Assembly: GCA_035638775.1 (NCBI GenBank) | Contig: DASQZJ010000029.1 | Location: 62,001 to 126,000, forward strand | DNA length: 64,000 nt | Source: DASQZJ01 sp035638775 | GTDB lineage: Bacteria > Pseudomonadota > Gammaproteobacteria > UBA5335 > SLRW01 | Direction: 5' to 3' | Part shown: positions 26,138-34,957 of the stretch, piece after piece | Layout: each line of letters opens with the position of its first letter | How positions within the stretch are numbered: the stretch's first letter is position 1 | Position numbers and translations under genes: made by a program | Notes under the pieces: generated by a model | What the model saw: only the letters and a program-made list of their open reading frames with translations | Told to the model about the DNA's origin: nothing | The model's database searches: none

Positions 26138-28156
26138 ATGTACCGGAACGAGGCGCTCCCGCCGGCCCGCCTGCGGTTGCTGCTCGCCAGCCTGCTGGCG
26201 GTCACGCTGCCGCTCACTCCCTACCTGCCCGCCTGGATCTGGCCGGTGGCGGCCGCCTGCGCGCTGTGGGCGGTAATCGGGAGCTGGCGCTCGCTGCCGC
26301 TGCCTCCGCGCTGGCTGCGGGTGTTCCTGGCGGTGGCGATGCTGGCGGGAGTCTACCTCAGCGAGGGGGGGCTCAACGGCCAGCGGGCCGGTGCCTCGCT
26401 GCTGGTGGTGATGGTGTCGCTGAAGCTGATGGAGACGCGCAGCTACCGCGACGGCATGATCCTTGCGTTCCTGGCCTACTTCCTGGCCGCGACCGGGTTC
26501 CTGTTCGACCAGTCCATCCCGCGCGCGGTCTACCTGTTCGCCTGCCTGCTTCTGGTCACGCTGACCCTGGCCGTGGTCGCCGCACCGGGTACGGCACTGC
26601 GGATACGCCCGCGGCTGCGCTCGGCCGGCGCCATGCTGCTGCAGGCGGTACCGCTGATGCTGGTGATGTTCGTGCTGTTCCCGCGGCTGCCGGGGCCGCT
26701 CTGGGGCGCGCCGCCGGCGACCACCGGCCTGACCGGCCTGGGCAACTCGATGTCCCCCGGTGACATCACGCACCTCGCGCAGTCGCAGGCGGTCGCGTTC
26801 CGGGCCTACTTCCGCGGCCGGCCGCCGCCCGGGAAAGAGCTCTACTGGCGTGGCCCGGTGCTCTGGCACTACAACGGCCGGCAGTGGGCCCGCGGACAGC
26901 GGCGCCGGAAGGAGAACGAGAAGCTGGTCCCGCACGGCAAGGCCGTACGCTATCACATCATGCTCGAGCCCAGCGGCACGAGCACCCTGCCGGCCCTGGA
27001 CATTCCCGCCGGCGGCGGCGGCAGCGGCGTCCACCTTTCGCCCGGGCGGACCCTGGTCCGGGACGGATCCGTCGACCATCGCCTCGAGTATCGGGCGGTC
27101 TCCTACCCCGACGCCGTGCTCGCTCCCCGCCTGCCTCCCGCCGAGCGCCGCCGGGCCCTGCAGCTGCCCGCCGGCATCGATCCGCGCGCGCGAGACCTGG
27201 CGGCGGGCTGGCGCAAGCGGGGCCTCGCCCCCATGCAGATCGTGCACCGGATCCTGCACCGCTTCCACACCCAGGACTACTACTACACACTGAATCCGCC
27301 TCCGCTCGGCGCCGATGCGGTGGACGATTTCCTGTTCCACACCCGGCGCGGCTTCTGCGAGCACTACGCCAGCGCCTTCGCGTTCCTGATGCGCGCCGCG
27401 GGCGTGCCGGCGCGGGTGGTCACCGGCTATGCCGGCGGGGAGTACAACCCGCTGGGCAGCTACTACATCGTCCGCCAGTCGCATGCGCACGCCTGGGACG
27501 AGATCTGGATCGCGGGGCGGGGCTGGATCCGGGTGGACCCGACCGAGGCCGTCGCGGCCCGGCGCATCGAGCCGGGCATCGCGACCGGCGGCGGCGGCCC
27601 CGGCGGTGGCGGGAACGCGGCATTCGGGGGATTGGGCATCCTGCGCCAGGCGCGGCTCGGCTGGGACACGGTCAACCAGGCCTGGGACGCCTGGGTCCTC
27701 GCCTATGGCCCCGAGCACCAGCGCCTGACCATGGCCCGGCTGGGACTGGGCGACCTGTCGGCCGGCGGGCTGGTGATCCTGCTCACGCTGATCGTGACCG
27801 GCTTCATGGGTCTGCTGACGCTGTTCCTGGTCTGGCGTCACCGTCCGCGCACCGCCGACCCGGCCCTGCGGGCGTGGCGGCGCTTCTGCGCCCGCCTGAC
27901 CCGCGCCGGACTGCCACCCCGCCGCGGCGAGGGCCCGTGCGACTACGCCCGGCGCGTGGCGGCTGCCGAACCCCGGCTGGGCCCCGAGGTGGAAGCCGTC
28001 TCGGGCCTGTACATCCGCATCCGCTACGGCGGCGAAACGGACCCCGGGACCCTGGCCGCGCTGCGCCGCCGGGTGGCCCTGTTCCACCCGATGCCGCGGC
28101 GCTGGCGCGACCTCATGCGAGCGCCACGCCGTGCTCGCGGGTCGCGTGGAAGCTGA
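26138..28156 (+). CDS. tgpA: TgpA-like transmembrane transglutaminase
   Basis: TgpA is an inner-membrane protein with a periplasmic transglutaminase-like domain, and it is essential in Pseudomonas aeruginosa. The 672-residue protein has five to six N-terminal helices (about 10-200). The catalytic domain carries Cys407 (GFCEHYAS), His451 (HAHAWDE) and Asp467 (VDPTEA). One more membrane helix follows (about 542-565), then a cytosolic tail. The ATG at 26138 follows the DUF58 stop by 2 bp. Its 3' end overlaps the convergent prfC by 44 bp. Confidence 0.92.
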   Translation: MYRNEALPPARLRLLLASLLAVTLPLTPYLPAWIWPVAAACALWAVIGSWRSLPLPPRWLRVFLAVAMLAGVYLSEGGLNGQRAGASLLVVMVSLKLMETRSYRDGMILAFLAYFLAATGFLFDQSIPRAVYLFACLLLVTLTLAVVAAPGTALRIRPRLRSAGAMLLQAVPLMLVMFVLFPRLPGPLWGAPPATTGLTGLGNSMSPGDITHLAQSQAVAFRAYFRGRPPPGKELYWRGPVLWHYNGRQWARGQRRRKENEKLVPHGKAVRYHIMLEPSGTSTLPALDIPAGGGGSGVHLSPGRTLVRDGSVDHRLEYRAVSYPDAVLAPRLPPAERRRALQLPAGIDPRARDLAAGWRKRGLAPMQIVHRILHRFHTQDYYYTLNPPPLGADAVDDFLFHTRRGFCEHYASAFAFLMRAAGVPARVVTGYAGGEYNPLGSYYIVRQSHAHAWDEIWIAGRGWIRVDPTEAVAARRIEPGIATGGGGPGGGGNAAFGGLGILRQARLGWDTVNQAWDAWVLAYGPEHQRLTMARLGLGDLSAGGLVILLTLIVTGFMGLLTLFLVWRHRPRTADPALRAWRRFCARLTRAGLPPRRGEGPCDYARRVAAAEPRLGPEVEAVSGLYIRIRYGGETDPGTLAALRRRVALFHPMPRRWRDLMRAPRRARGSRGS

Positions 28157-29708
28157 CTTCCGGCCAGCGCTCCATGGTCAGCTCCAGGTTCACCCGCGTG
28201 GGCGCCACGTAGACCAGCGCGTCGGCGTGATCCCTGGAGAGGTACTCCCTCGCCTTGTCGCGGAATTCCTCGAGCCGGGCCGGGCTGTCGCAGGTCACCC
28301 AGCGCGCCGTGGCCACCGGGATGTTCTCGAAGCTGCAGTCGACGCCGTACTCGCTGCGCAGACGCGCCGCGACGATGTCGAACTGCAGCGGGCCCACCGC
28401 GCCCAGGATCAGCTCGTTGCTCGCCAGCGGGCGGAACAGCTGGGTCGCGCCCTCCTCGCAAAGCTGCGCGAGCCCCTTCTGCAGCGCCTTCATGCGCATC
28501 GGGTCCCGCAGCACGGCGCGCCGGAACAGCTCCGGGGCGAAGTTCGGGATGCCGGTGAACTGCAGCTCCTCCCCCTGGGTGAAGGTGTCGCCGATGGCGA
28601 TGGTGCCGTGGTTGTGCAGGCCGATGATGTCGCCGGGCCAGGCCTCGTCGGCGTGCTCGCGTTCCTGCGCCATGAACGTCAGGGCGTCGGGGATCTTGAC
28701 CTCTCTTCCGGCGCGCACGTGGCGCAGCTTCATGCCCTTGCGGAAGCGTCCCGAGCACAGCCGCAGGAACGCGATCCGGTCCCGATGCGCCGGGTCCATG
28801 TTGGCCTGGACCTTGAACACGAATCCGGTCAGCGCCTCCTCCTCCGGCCGCACCGTGCGGGTCACGGCTTCGCGCGGCTGCGGCGGAGGGGCCTGCCCCA
28901 CGAAATCGTCGAGCAGCTCCTGCACGCCGAAGTTGTTGATCGCCGCGCCGAAGTAGACCGGGGTGAGCTCGCCGGCGAGATAGCGGCCGGCATCGAAGGC
29001 ATCGCTCGCCTCGCGCACCAGCTCGATCTCCTCGCGGAACGCGCCCGCATCGCTGCCGAGCGTCTCTTCCAGCTCCGGGTTGTCCAGCCCGTCGACGTGG
29101 CGCCGCGCACCGGCGCGGCCGTCCTTGCGGGCCTCGTACAGGTACAGCCGGTCCTCCAGCAGATGGTAGATGCCGCGCAGGCGCCGTCCCATGCCGACCG
29201 GCCAGGTCACGGGAGCACAGCGGATGCCGAGCACCCGCTCGACCTCGTCCAGCAGCTCCAGCGCCTCGCGCCCCTCGCGGTCGATCTTGTTGACGAAGGT
29301 GAAGATCGGCGTGCGGCGCAGCCGGCACACCTCCATGAGCTTGATGGTGCGCTCCTCGACGCCCTTGGCCGCGTCGATCACCATCAGCGCGGAGTCGACC
29401 GCGCTGAGCGTGCGATAGGTGTCCTCGGAGAAGTCCTCGTGTCCCGGGGTGTCGAGCAGATTCACCACGCGTCCGGCATAGGGGAACTGCATCACCGAGG
29501 TGGTGACCGAGATGCCGCGCTGCTTTTCCATCTCCATCCAGTCGGAGGTGGCGTGGCGTGCGGCTTTGCGTCCCTTCACGGCGCCCGCCATCTGGATGGC
29601 GCCGCCGAACAGCAGGAGTTTTTCCGTCAGCGTGGTCTTGCCGGCGTCCGGATGCGAGATGATCGCGAACGTGCGTCGGCGCGCGGCCTGGTCGTGAACT
29701 TCGGACAT
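28113..29708 (-). CDS. prfC: Peptide chain release factor RF3
   Basis: RF3 is a GTPase that recycles RF1 and RF2 after peptide release. The 531-residue protein has the G domain motifs HPDAGKTT, the switch region RGISVTTS, DTPGHEDF and NKID, followed by the RF3-specific domains II and III. The length matches the E. coli protein. The last 44 bp overlap the 3' end of tgpA on the other strand. An extended -10 (TGGTAGAAT read on the minus strand) is visible at 29781-29789. Confidence 0.97.
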   Translation of the reverse strand: MSEVHDQAARRRTFAIISHPDAGKTTLTEKLLLFGGAIQMAGAVKGRKAARHATSDWMEMEKQRGISVTTSVMQFPYAGRVVNLLDTPGHEDFSEDTYRTLSAVDSALMVIDAAKGVEERTIKLMEVCRLRRTPIFTFVNKIDREGREALELLDEVERVLGIRCAPVTWPVGMGRRLRGIYHLLEDRLYLYEARKDGRAGARRHVDGLDNPELEETLGSDAGAFREEIELVREASDAFDAGRYLAGELTPVYFGAAINNFGVQELLDDFVGQAPPPQPREAVTRTVRPEEEALTGFVFKVQANMDPAHRDRIAFLRLCSGRFRKGMKLRHVRAGREVKIPDALTFMAQEREHADEAWPGDIIGLHNHGTIAIGDTFTQGEELQFTGIPNFAPELFRRAVLRDPMRMKALQKGLAQLCEEGATQLFRPLASNELILGAVGPLQFDIVAARLRSEYGVDCSFENIPVATARWVTCDSPARLEEFRDKAREYLSRDHADALVYVAPTRVNLELTMERWPEVSFHATREHGVALA

Positions 29709-29826
29709 TGGGGTAATCGTCGGGAAACCGTGTGAAGCGACCGGCCCGGTCCCGGCCGGGACCGGCGGGTCAAACGCGCGATTCTACCAGAGATGGACCC
29801 TGCGCGGGGGTCGGGGAGAGGGCCCG

Positions 29827-30291
29827 CTACAGCCCGCGCAACAGCACCAGCGCGTCCTCGCGTCCGCGCGCGGCGGGATAGTACCCGCGCCGCACGCCGA
29901 TCTCGACGAAGCCGCTGCGGGTGTACAGGCGTACCGCCGGGCGATTCGAGGGCCGCACTTCCAGGAAGGTGTTCAGCGCCCCGTGGCGGCGTGCCACCTC
30001 CAGCATGTGATCCAGCAGCTGCCGCCCCAGCCCGCGGCCCTGGCAGTCCGGGTCGACGCAGATGTTGAGGATGTGGCTTTCGTCCAGGAATACGGACATG
30101 ATGCTGTAGCCTGCCAGGCGCTCGTCCAGCTCCATCGCCCAGGCGCAGTAACCGGCCCGGAGGCATTCCCGGAAAATCCCGGCGGTCCAGGGGAAGGCGT
30201 AGGCACGCCGCTCGACATCCATGACCCGCCCCACGTCCGCGGGCGTCAGGGGGCGCAGGGTCACGGGAGACATTTCCGGCACGGCACTCAT
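29827..30291 (-). CDS. rimI: Ribosomal protein S18 alanine N-acetyltransferase RimI
   Basis: RimI acetylates the N-terminal alanine of ribosomal protein S18. The 154-residue GNAT protein has the acetyl-CoA loop QGRGLGRQLL (about 84-93) and the family's EVRPSNRPAVRLYTRSGF stretch. The ATG overlaps the upstream uracil-DNA glycosylase stop as ATGA. The prfC, rimI and UDG genes are grouped on the minus strand. Confidence 0.92.
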   Translation of the reverse strand: MSAVPEMSPVTLRPLTPADVGRVMDVERRAYAFPWTAGIFRECLRAGYCAWAMELDERLAGYSIMSVFLDESHILNICVDPDCQGRGLGRQLLDHMLEVARRHGALNTFLEVRPSNRPAVRLYTRSGFVEIGVRRGYYPAARGREDALVLLRGL

Positions 30292-31004
30292 TGGTCAGCG
30301 TCTCCCAGCTCTCGCATCGCCAGTTTGAGGTCGGCCCAGGCCTTGCGCTTCTCCTGCGGTGAACGCAGCAGGTACGCCGGATGATAGCTTACCACCAGCG
30401 GAATCGCATCCGGACCGTAGCGATGCACCCGTCCGCGCAGGCGGCCGATGCTCGCGTCCGTCTGCAGCAGCCGCTGCGCCGCGATCCTGCCCACCGCCAG
30501 GATCAGGCGCGGCCGCACCAGCTCCAGCTGGCGGTGCAGGTAGCCCGCGCAGGCATCGGCCTCTTCCGGCTTCGGGTCCCGGTTCTTCGGCGGCCGGCAC
30601 TTGACGATGTTGGTGATGAACACGTCGTGCCCGCGGCTGCGGCCCATGGCGCGGAGCATCGCGTCGAGCAGCTTGCCGGCACGGCCCACGAAGGGCTCTC
30701 CCTGGCGATCCTCCTGGGCACCGGGGGCCTCGCCGATGACCACCAGGCCGGCATCGGGGTCTCCGACCCCGAACACCGTCCGGGTGCGCCCCTGCGCCAG
30801 GTCGCAGGCGTGGCAGCCCGCGACCGCCTCCCGCAGCTGCGCCAGATCCATGCGCTCCAGCGGGACCGGCCCGGCCCCGCCCTCCGGAGAAGGCGCGGCG
30901 GACGGTTCCGCGTGGGTCGCTGCCGGGGCGGCGGAGCGGTTCCTTCGCTCCCACAGCGTCACCCCGAGGGCCTGCAGGCAGGCTTGCCGGTGTTGACCAC
31001 GCAT
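30288..31004 (-). CDS. Family 4 [4Fe-4S] uracil-DNA glycosylase
   Basis: This enzyme removes uracil from DNA to start base-excision repair. The 238-residue protein carries the four cluster cysteines Cys64, Cys67, Cys136 and Cys152, the GEAPGAQEDRQGEPFVGRAG active-site segment (91-110) and the C-terminal SYHPAYLLR motif. The first 45 residues are low in conservation, Ala/Pro-rich and recall the DNA polymerase-like N-terminal tail of some relatives. The gene is coupled to rimI by an ATGA overlap. Confidence 0.93.
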   Translation of the reverse strand: MRGQHRQACLQALGVTLWERRNRSAAPAATHAEPSAAPSPEGGAGPVPLERMDLAQLREAVAGCHACDLAQGRTRTVFGVGDPDAGLVVIGEAPGAQEDRQGEPFVGRAGKLLDAMLRAMGRSRGHDVFITNIVKCRPPKNRDPKPEEADACAGYLHRQLELVRPRLILAVGRIAAQRLLQTDASIGRLRGRVHRYGPDAIPLVVSYHPAYLLRSPQEKRKAWADLKLAMRELGDADQ

Positions 31005-31026
31005 CGAATGCCTGCCGGCCGGGCCG

Positions 31027-32577
31027 CTACACTTGCCCCATCTGCGGATGGAAACGCTGCACTGGCTGCAGCAGCTTGTTGAGGGCGTTCACGTAGGCCT
31101 TGGCGGAGGCGATCACGATGTCGATATCGGTCCCGGTGCCGTTGACGATCCGGTCCTCGCGGCTCAGCCGCACGGTGACGTCGCCCTGGGAGTCGGTGCC
31201 GCTGGTGATGTTGTTCACCGAGTACAGGAGCAGCTCGGCCTCGCTCGGGTAGATCGACTCGATGGCCCGGAACGAGGCATCCACCGCACCGGCCCCCTTG
31301 ACCTCGGCGTGGCGCTCCTCGCCGTCGACGTTCAGCGTGACGATGGCCGCGGGCTGCTCGCCGGTCTCGGAGCACACGCGCAGGGAAACCAGCTTGATGC
31401 GCTCGTTGGCCTGGGTCAGCTCGACGTCCGAGACCAGCGCATGCAGGTCGTCGTCGAAGATCTCGTGCTTCTTGTCCGCCAGGTCCTTGAACCGCCGGAA
31501 CGCCTCGTTGAGCTCTTCCTCGCGCTCGAACGCGACGCCGAGCTCCTTGAGCCGCGTGCGGAACGCGTTGCGGCCGGAGTGCTTGCCCAGCACCAGGCGA
31601 TTGGTGTCCCAGCCGACGTCCTGCGCCAGCATGATCTCGTAGGTCTCGCGGCTCTTGATCACGCCGTCCTGGTGAATTCCCGACTCGTGCGCGAAGGCGT
31701 TGGCCCCCACGATGGCCTTGTTCGGCTGCACGTTGAACCCGGTCACCGTCGCCACCAGGCGCGAGCACGGCATGATCTGGCGGGTGTCCAGGTCCACGTC
31801 GCAGTCGAAGTAGTCCTGCCGGGTGCGCACCGCCATGACGATCTCCTCGAGCGCCGCGTTGCCGGCGCGCTCGCCGAGCCCGTTGATGGTGCACTCGACC
31901 TGCCGCGCGCCGCGGCGCACCGCCTCCAGCGAGTTCGCCACCGCCAGCCCGAGGTCGTTGTGGCAGTGTACCGAGAACACTGCCCTGTCGCTGTTGGGGA
32001 CCCGCTGCATGAGGCTCTCGATCAGGTCGCCGAACTGGCCGGGCAGGTTGTAGCCCACGGTGTCGGGGATATTGATCGTGTTGGCGCCGGCGTCGATCGC
32101 GGCTTCCACGATCCGGCAGAGGAAATCGTGGTCGGAGCGGCCGGCGTCCTCCGGCGAGAACTCGACGTCGTCGGTATGCTCGCGCGCCTGCCGGACCGAG
32201 CGCACGGCCTGCGCCAGCACTTCGTCCGGGCTCAGGCCGAGCTTCTTCTCCATGTGGATCGGCGAGGTGGCGATGAAGGTGTGGATGCGGGCCCGCTCGG
32301 CCTCCGCCACGGCCTCCGCGGCCCGGTCGACGTCCGCCGGGTTGGCCCGCGCGAGGCCGCAGATCACGCTCTCGCGCACCGCCCGGGCCACCGCCCGGAC
32401 GGACTCGAAGTCGCCGTTGCTGGCCGCCGGGAACCCCGCCTCGATCACGTCCACGCGCAGCCGCTCCAGGGCCTTGGCAATGCGGACCTTCTCCTCCCGC
32501 GTCATCGAGGCACCCGGGCTCTGCTCGCCGTCCCGGAGCGTGGTGTCGAATATGTAAAGCTTGTCTTTTGCGCTCAT
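31027..32577 (-). CDS. leuA: 2-isopropylmalate synthase LeuA
   Basis: LeuA condenses acetyl-CoA with 2-ketoisovalerate, the first step of leucine synthesis. The 516-residue protein has FDTTLRDGEQSPGASM at the N-terminus, the HCHNDLGLA metal motif, NGLGERAGNAALEE and the C-terminal allosteric LeuA dimer domain that senses leucine. GGAG precedes the ATG by 7 nt. It is preceded by its own promoter and a leader peptide (32724-32883), so it is probably controlled separately from ilvBHC-pssA. Confidence 0.97.
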   Translation of the reverse strand: MSAKDKLYIFDTTLRDGEQSPGASMTREEKVRIAKALERLRVDVIEAGFPAASNGDFESVRAVARAVRESVICGLARANPADVDRAAEAVAEAERARIHTFIATSPIHMEKKLGLSPDEVLAQAVRSVRQAREHTDDVEFSPEDAGRSDHDFLCRIVEAAIDAGANTINIPDTVGYNLPGQFGDLIESLMQRVPNSDRAVFSVHCHNDLGLAVANSLEAVRRGARQVECTINGLGERAGNAALEEIVMAVRTRQDYFDCDVDLDTRQIMPCSRLVATVTGFNVQPNKAIVGANAFAHESGIHQDGVIKSRETYEIMLAQDVGWDTNRLVLGKHSGRNAFRTRLKELGVAFEREEELNEAFRRFKDLADKKHEIFDDDLHALVSDVELTQANERIKLVSLRVCSETGEQPAAIVTLNVDGEERHAEVKGAGAVDASFRAIESIYPSEAELLLYSVNNITSGTDSQGDVTVRLSREDRIVNGTGTDIDIVIASAKAYVNALNKLLQPVQRFHPQMGQV

Positions 32578-32687
32578 CGCTTCACTCCGCTGCGATGCCG
32601 CTGGTCGGGCGTGGGTTCACCGTGTACGCCGACAGCGACACGCTGTCATTCATCCTGGGGATTTCGGAATTCGGTGCTTGCTTGTCT

Positions 32688-32773
32688 GTCCCGCGAGGGA
32701 CTGGAGTGCGGATATGCTGCCCCTCAGGGCAGCAGTCGCAGGCACAGCAGGAGGGTGGCCCGGAGATCGGGCC
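32688..32773 (-). promoter_or_regulatory. Candidate leuA attenuator hairpins
   Basis: Three hairpins lie in or just after the leader peptide: 32757-32773 (6-bp stem, before the Leu run), 32716-32733 (7-bp stem whose loop holds the leader stop codon) and 32688-32701 (5-bp stem). A fourth lies nearer leuA at 32631-32647. None has a clear U-tract, so whether control is by transcription termination, Rho or translation is not decided. Confidence 0.5.
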
Positions 32774-32819
32774 GGGGCGCGCAGCACGTGTCGGCGTTGA
32801 TTGTCTCGCGCTCACTCAT
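32724..32819 (-). CDS. leuL: Leucine-rich leader peptide of leuA
   Basis: This 31-codon frame reads MSERETINADTCCAPRPDLR followed by ATLLLCLRLLP. Seven of its residues are leucine, and six of them fall within eight consecutive codons just before the stop. It lies about 28 nt after the predicted transcription start and about 145 bp before leuA. Leu-codon runs in short leaders are the hallmark of ribosome-sensing attenuation of leucine genes. The Shine-Dalgarno is weak (AAGG about 13 nt upstream). The assignment rests on position and composition only. Confidence 0.75.
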   Translation of the reverse strand: MSERETINADTCCAPRPDLRATLLLCLRLLP

Positions 32820-32854
32820 ACCGGCGGTCGGGCCTTGCATTGGCAATGTGCCCG

Positions 32855-32883
32855 ACTATAGACGAGTTGCCCTACCTTGCCAA
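32855..32883 (-). promoter_or_regulatory. Promoter of leuA and its leader
   Basis: Read on the minus strand, TTGGCA (32878-32883), a 17-bp spacer and TATAGT (32855-32860) form a near-consensus sigma70 promoter between pssA and leuA. Confidence 0.75.
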
Positions 32884-32899
32884 CCCCGCCGGCCGGCGC

Positions 32900-33691
32900 T
32901 CACCGGCCGCGCCCGCGCGGACCGCCCCGCAGCCGGCGCATCCCCGCCAGCACCGGGCCGGAGCACAGATACAGGAAGAACACCCCGAACAGCACCTGGG
33001 CGGGGTTGATGGCGATCAGGATGAACACCAGCACCACCGCCAGGATGTAGCGGAACGGCACCCGCTCGTTCAGGTTGATGTGCTTGAAGCTGTGGTAGCG
33101 GAAGTTGGACACCATCAGCAGCCCGGCGATGACGGTGAGGATCAGCGCGGGAAAGCCGAAGTCGTGCCCGGAAATCCCGGCCTCGCGACAGACCCATACC
33201 ATGCCGGCGATCACCGCGGCGGCGGACGGGCTGGGCAGGCCCTGGAAGTAGCGGCGGTCCTGCCGCTCCGCCTGGGTATTGAAGCGCGCCAGGCGCAACG
33301 CCCCGCCGGCCGCGTAGACGAATGCGCCCAGCCAGCCCACCTTGGCCCAGTACCAGCCGTACTGCGACATCCCGGACAGGGCCCAGGAGTACACCACCAG
33401 CGCCGGCGCCAGGCCGAAGCTGATCATGTCCGAGAGGCTGTCGTACTCCTTGCCGAAGTCGCTCTGGGTGTGGGTCATGCGGGCCACCCGCCCGTCGAGC
33501 CCGTCCATCAGCATGGCCACGAAGATGCCGATGGAGGCCAGGCGGAAGTTCCCGTTCATCGCCGCCACGATGGCGTAGAAACCGAAGAACAGCGCGGCGG
33601 TCGTGAACAGGTTGGGCAGCAGGTAGATGCCCCGCCGACGGCGGGGTTCCGCCGCGCCGTCGGCGTCCTGATTGTCCTGCTCGGTGGACAT
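32900..33691 (-). CDS. pssA: CDP-diacylglycerol-serine O-phosphatidyltransferase
   Basis: PssA makes phosphatidylserine, the precursor of phosphatidylethanolamine, in the inner membrane. The 263-residue integral membrane protein has the CDP-alcohol phosphatidyltransferase signature DG(x)2AR(x)8G(x)3D(x)3D within LDGRVARMTHTQ...EYDSLSD (about 64-88). Several membrane helices follow, and the tail is basic. It lies between ilvC and leuA, as in pseudomonads, with a 45-bp gap to ilvC. Confidence 0.94.
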   Translation of the reverse strand: MSTEQDNQDADGAAEPRRRRGIYLLPNLFTTAALFFGFYAIVAAMNGNFRLASIGIFVAMLMDGLDGRVARMTHTQSDFGKEYDSLSDMISFGLAPALVVYSWALSGMSQYGWYWAKVGWLGAFVYAAGGALRLARFNTQAERQDRRYFQGLPSPSAAAVIAGMVWVCREAGISGHDFGFPALILTVIAGLLMVSNFRYHSFKHINLNERVPFRYILAVVLVFILIAINPAQVLFGVFFLYLCSGPVLAGMRRLRGGPRGRGR

Positions 33692-33736
33692 TCCGGTTCG
33701 CTCCCGGGTCGTCCGGCCTGGCGCGGCCGGCGGACG

Positions 33737-34756
33737 TCAGTTGCGGCTCTTGTCCACGAGCCGGTCCTGGGCGATCCAGGGCATCATCGCGCGCAGCTTC
33801 TCGCCCACCTGCTCGACCAGGTGGGCCGAGCTCAGGCGGCGCCCGGCCTTCAGCACGGGGTTGCCGGCGCGGTTCTCCAGGATGAACTCCTTGGCGAAGC
33901 TGCCGTTCTGGATCTCGCGCAGGATATCCTTCATGGCTGCCCGCGAGTGCTCGTTCACGACGCGCTTGCCGCGCGTGAGATCGCCGTACTCCGCGGTGTT
34001 GGAGATCGAGTAGCGCATGTTGGCGATGCCGCCCTCGTACATCAGGTCGACGATCAGCTTGAGCTCGTGCAGGCACTCGAAGTAGGCCATCTCGGGGGCG
34101 TAACCCGCCTCGACCAGGGTCTCGAACCCGCCCTCGACCAGCGCCGTGACCCCCCCGCAGAGCACCACCTGTTCGCCGAACAGGTCGGTCTCGGTCTCCT
34201 CGCGGAAGCTGGTCTCGATTACCCCGGCCCGGCCGGCGCCGTTGGCGCATGCGTAGGACAGGGCGATCTCCCGCGCCTGGCCGGAATGGTCCTGCTCCAC
34301 CGCGATCAGGCTGGGCACGCCGCCCCCCTTGGTATAGGTGGAGCGCACCAGGTGGCCGGGGCCCTTGGGCGCGATCATGATGACGTCGATATCCGTGCGC
34401 GGCTCGATCTGGCGGAAGTGGATGTTGAACCCGTGGGCGAAGGCCAGCGCGGCGCCCGGCTCGATGTTGGGGGCGATCACGTCGCGGTACAGGTCCGCCT
34501 GGTGCTCATCCGGCGCCAGCACCATCACCACGTCCGCGCCGCCGACGGCGTCGGCCAGCGACTTCACGGTCAGGCCCGCATCGCGCGCCTTGGCGGCCGA
34601 GGACGATCCCTCGCGCAGGCCCACCACCACGTCCACGCCGGAGTCGTTCAGGTTGTTGGCGTGGGCGTGCCCCTGGGAGCCGTACCCCAGGATGGCGACC
34701 TTCTTCCCCTTGATGACGGAAAGGTCGGCGTCTTTGTCGTAATAGATGTTCATCAT
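33737..34756 (-). CDS. ilvC: Ketol-acid reductoisomerase (class I)
   Basis: IlvC isomerises and reduces acetolactate or acetohydroxybutyrate with NADPH in valine and isoleucine synthesis. The 339-residue short-form enzyme has the Rossmann motif GYGSQGHAHANNL (about 25-37), the PKGPGH segment and the knotted C-terminal domain with ETETDLFGEQ. Two ATGs are adjacent at the start (34756 and 34753), and the second gives the usual MNIYYDKDADL. It lies 201 bp after ilvH. Confidence 0.97.
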   Translation of the reverse strand: MMNIYYDKDADLSVIKGKKVAILGYGSQGHAHANNLNDSGVDVVVGLREGSSSAAKARDAGLTVKSLADAVGGADVVMVLAPDEHQADLYRDVIAPNIEPGAALAFAHGFNIHFRQIEPRTDIDVIMIAPKGPGHLVRSTYTKGGGVPSLIAVEQDHSGQAREIALSYACANGAGRAGVIETSFREETETDLFGEQVVLCGGVTALVEGGFETLVEAGYAPEMAYFECLHELKLIVDLMYEGGIANMRYSISNTAEYGDLTRGKRVVNEHSRAAMKDILREIQNGSFAKEFILENRAGNPVLKAGRRLSSAHLVEQVGEKLRAMMPWIAQDRLVDKSRN

Positions 34757-34957
34757 GAAGCGTTTTCCCCTGAACCGTTCTGTTGCGATGCCGAAGGCGG
34801 CGCCCCGCCCCGTCGGCGTTCGGGCACGGCACCCGGCCGGCCCGGCTGGAACGACGACGCGTGCCGTCCCCGGAGGTCGCCTGCCGGATCCGGGACCGCC
34901 GCGCGTGTCCGATGCCGGCGCGAGATGCCCCGCCCGCGGGACGCGGCCGGATGCGGC

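Noticed and set aside
29746..29765. Perfect 20-bp palindrome CCGGTCCCGGCCGGGACCGG between rimI and prfC as an operator or terminator
   Set aside because: It is GC-only with no U-tract on either strand and no second copy in the window. It was kept as a curiosity but is not supported as a functional site.
32582..32815. 77-codon minus-strand frame before leuA
   Set aside because: It has no ribosome site and no conserved features. The shorter Leu-rich frame at 32724-32819 in another phase fits the promoter and leader position better.
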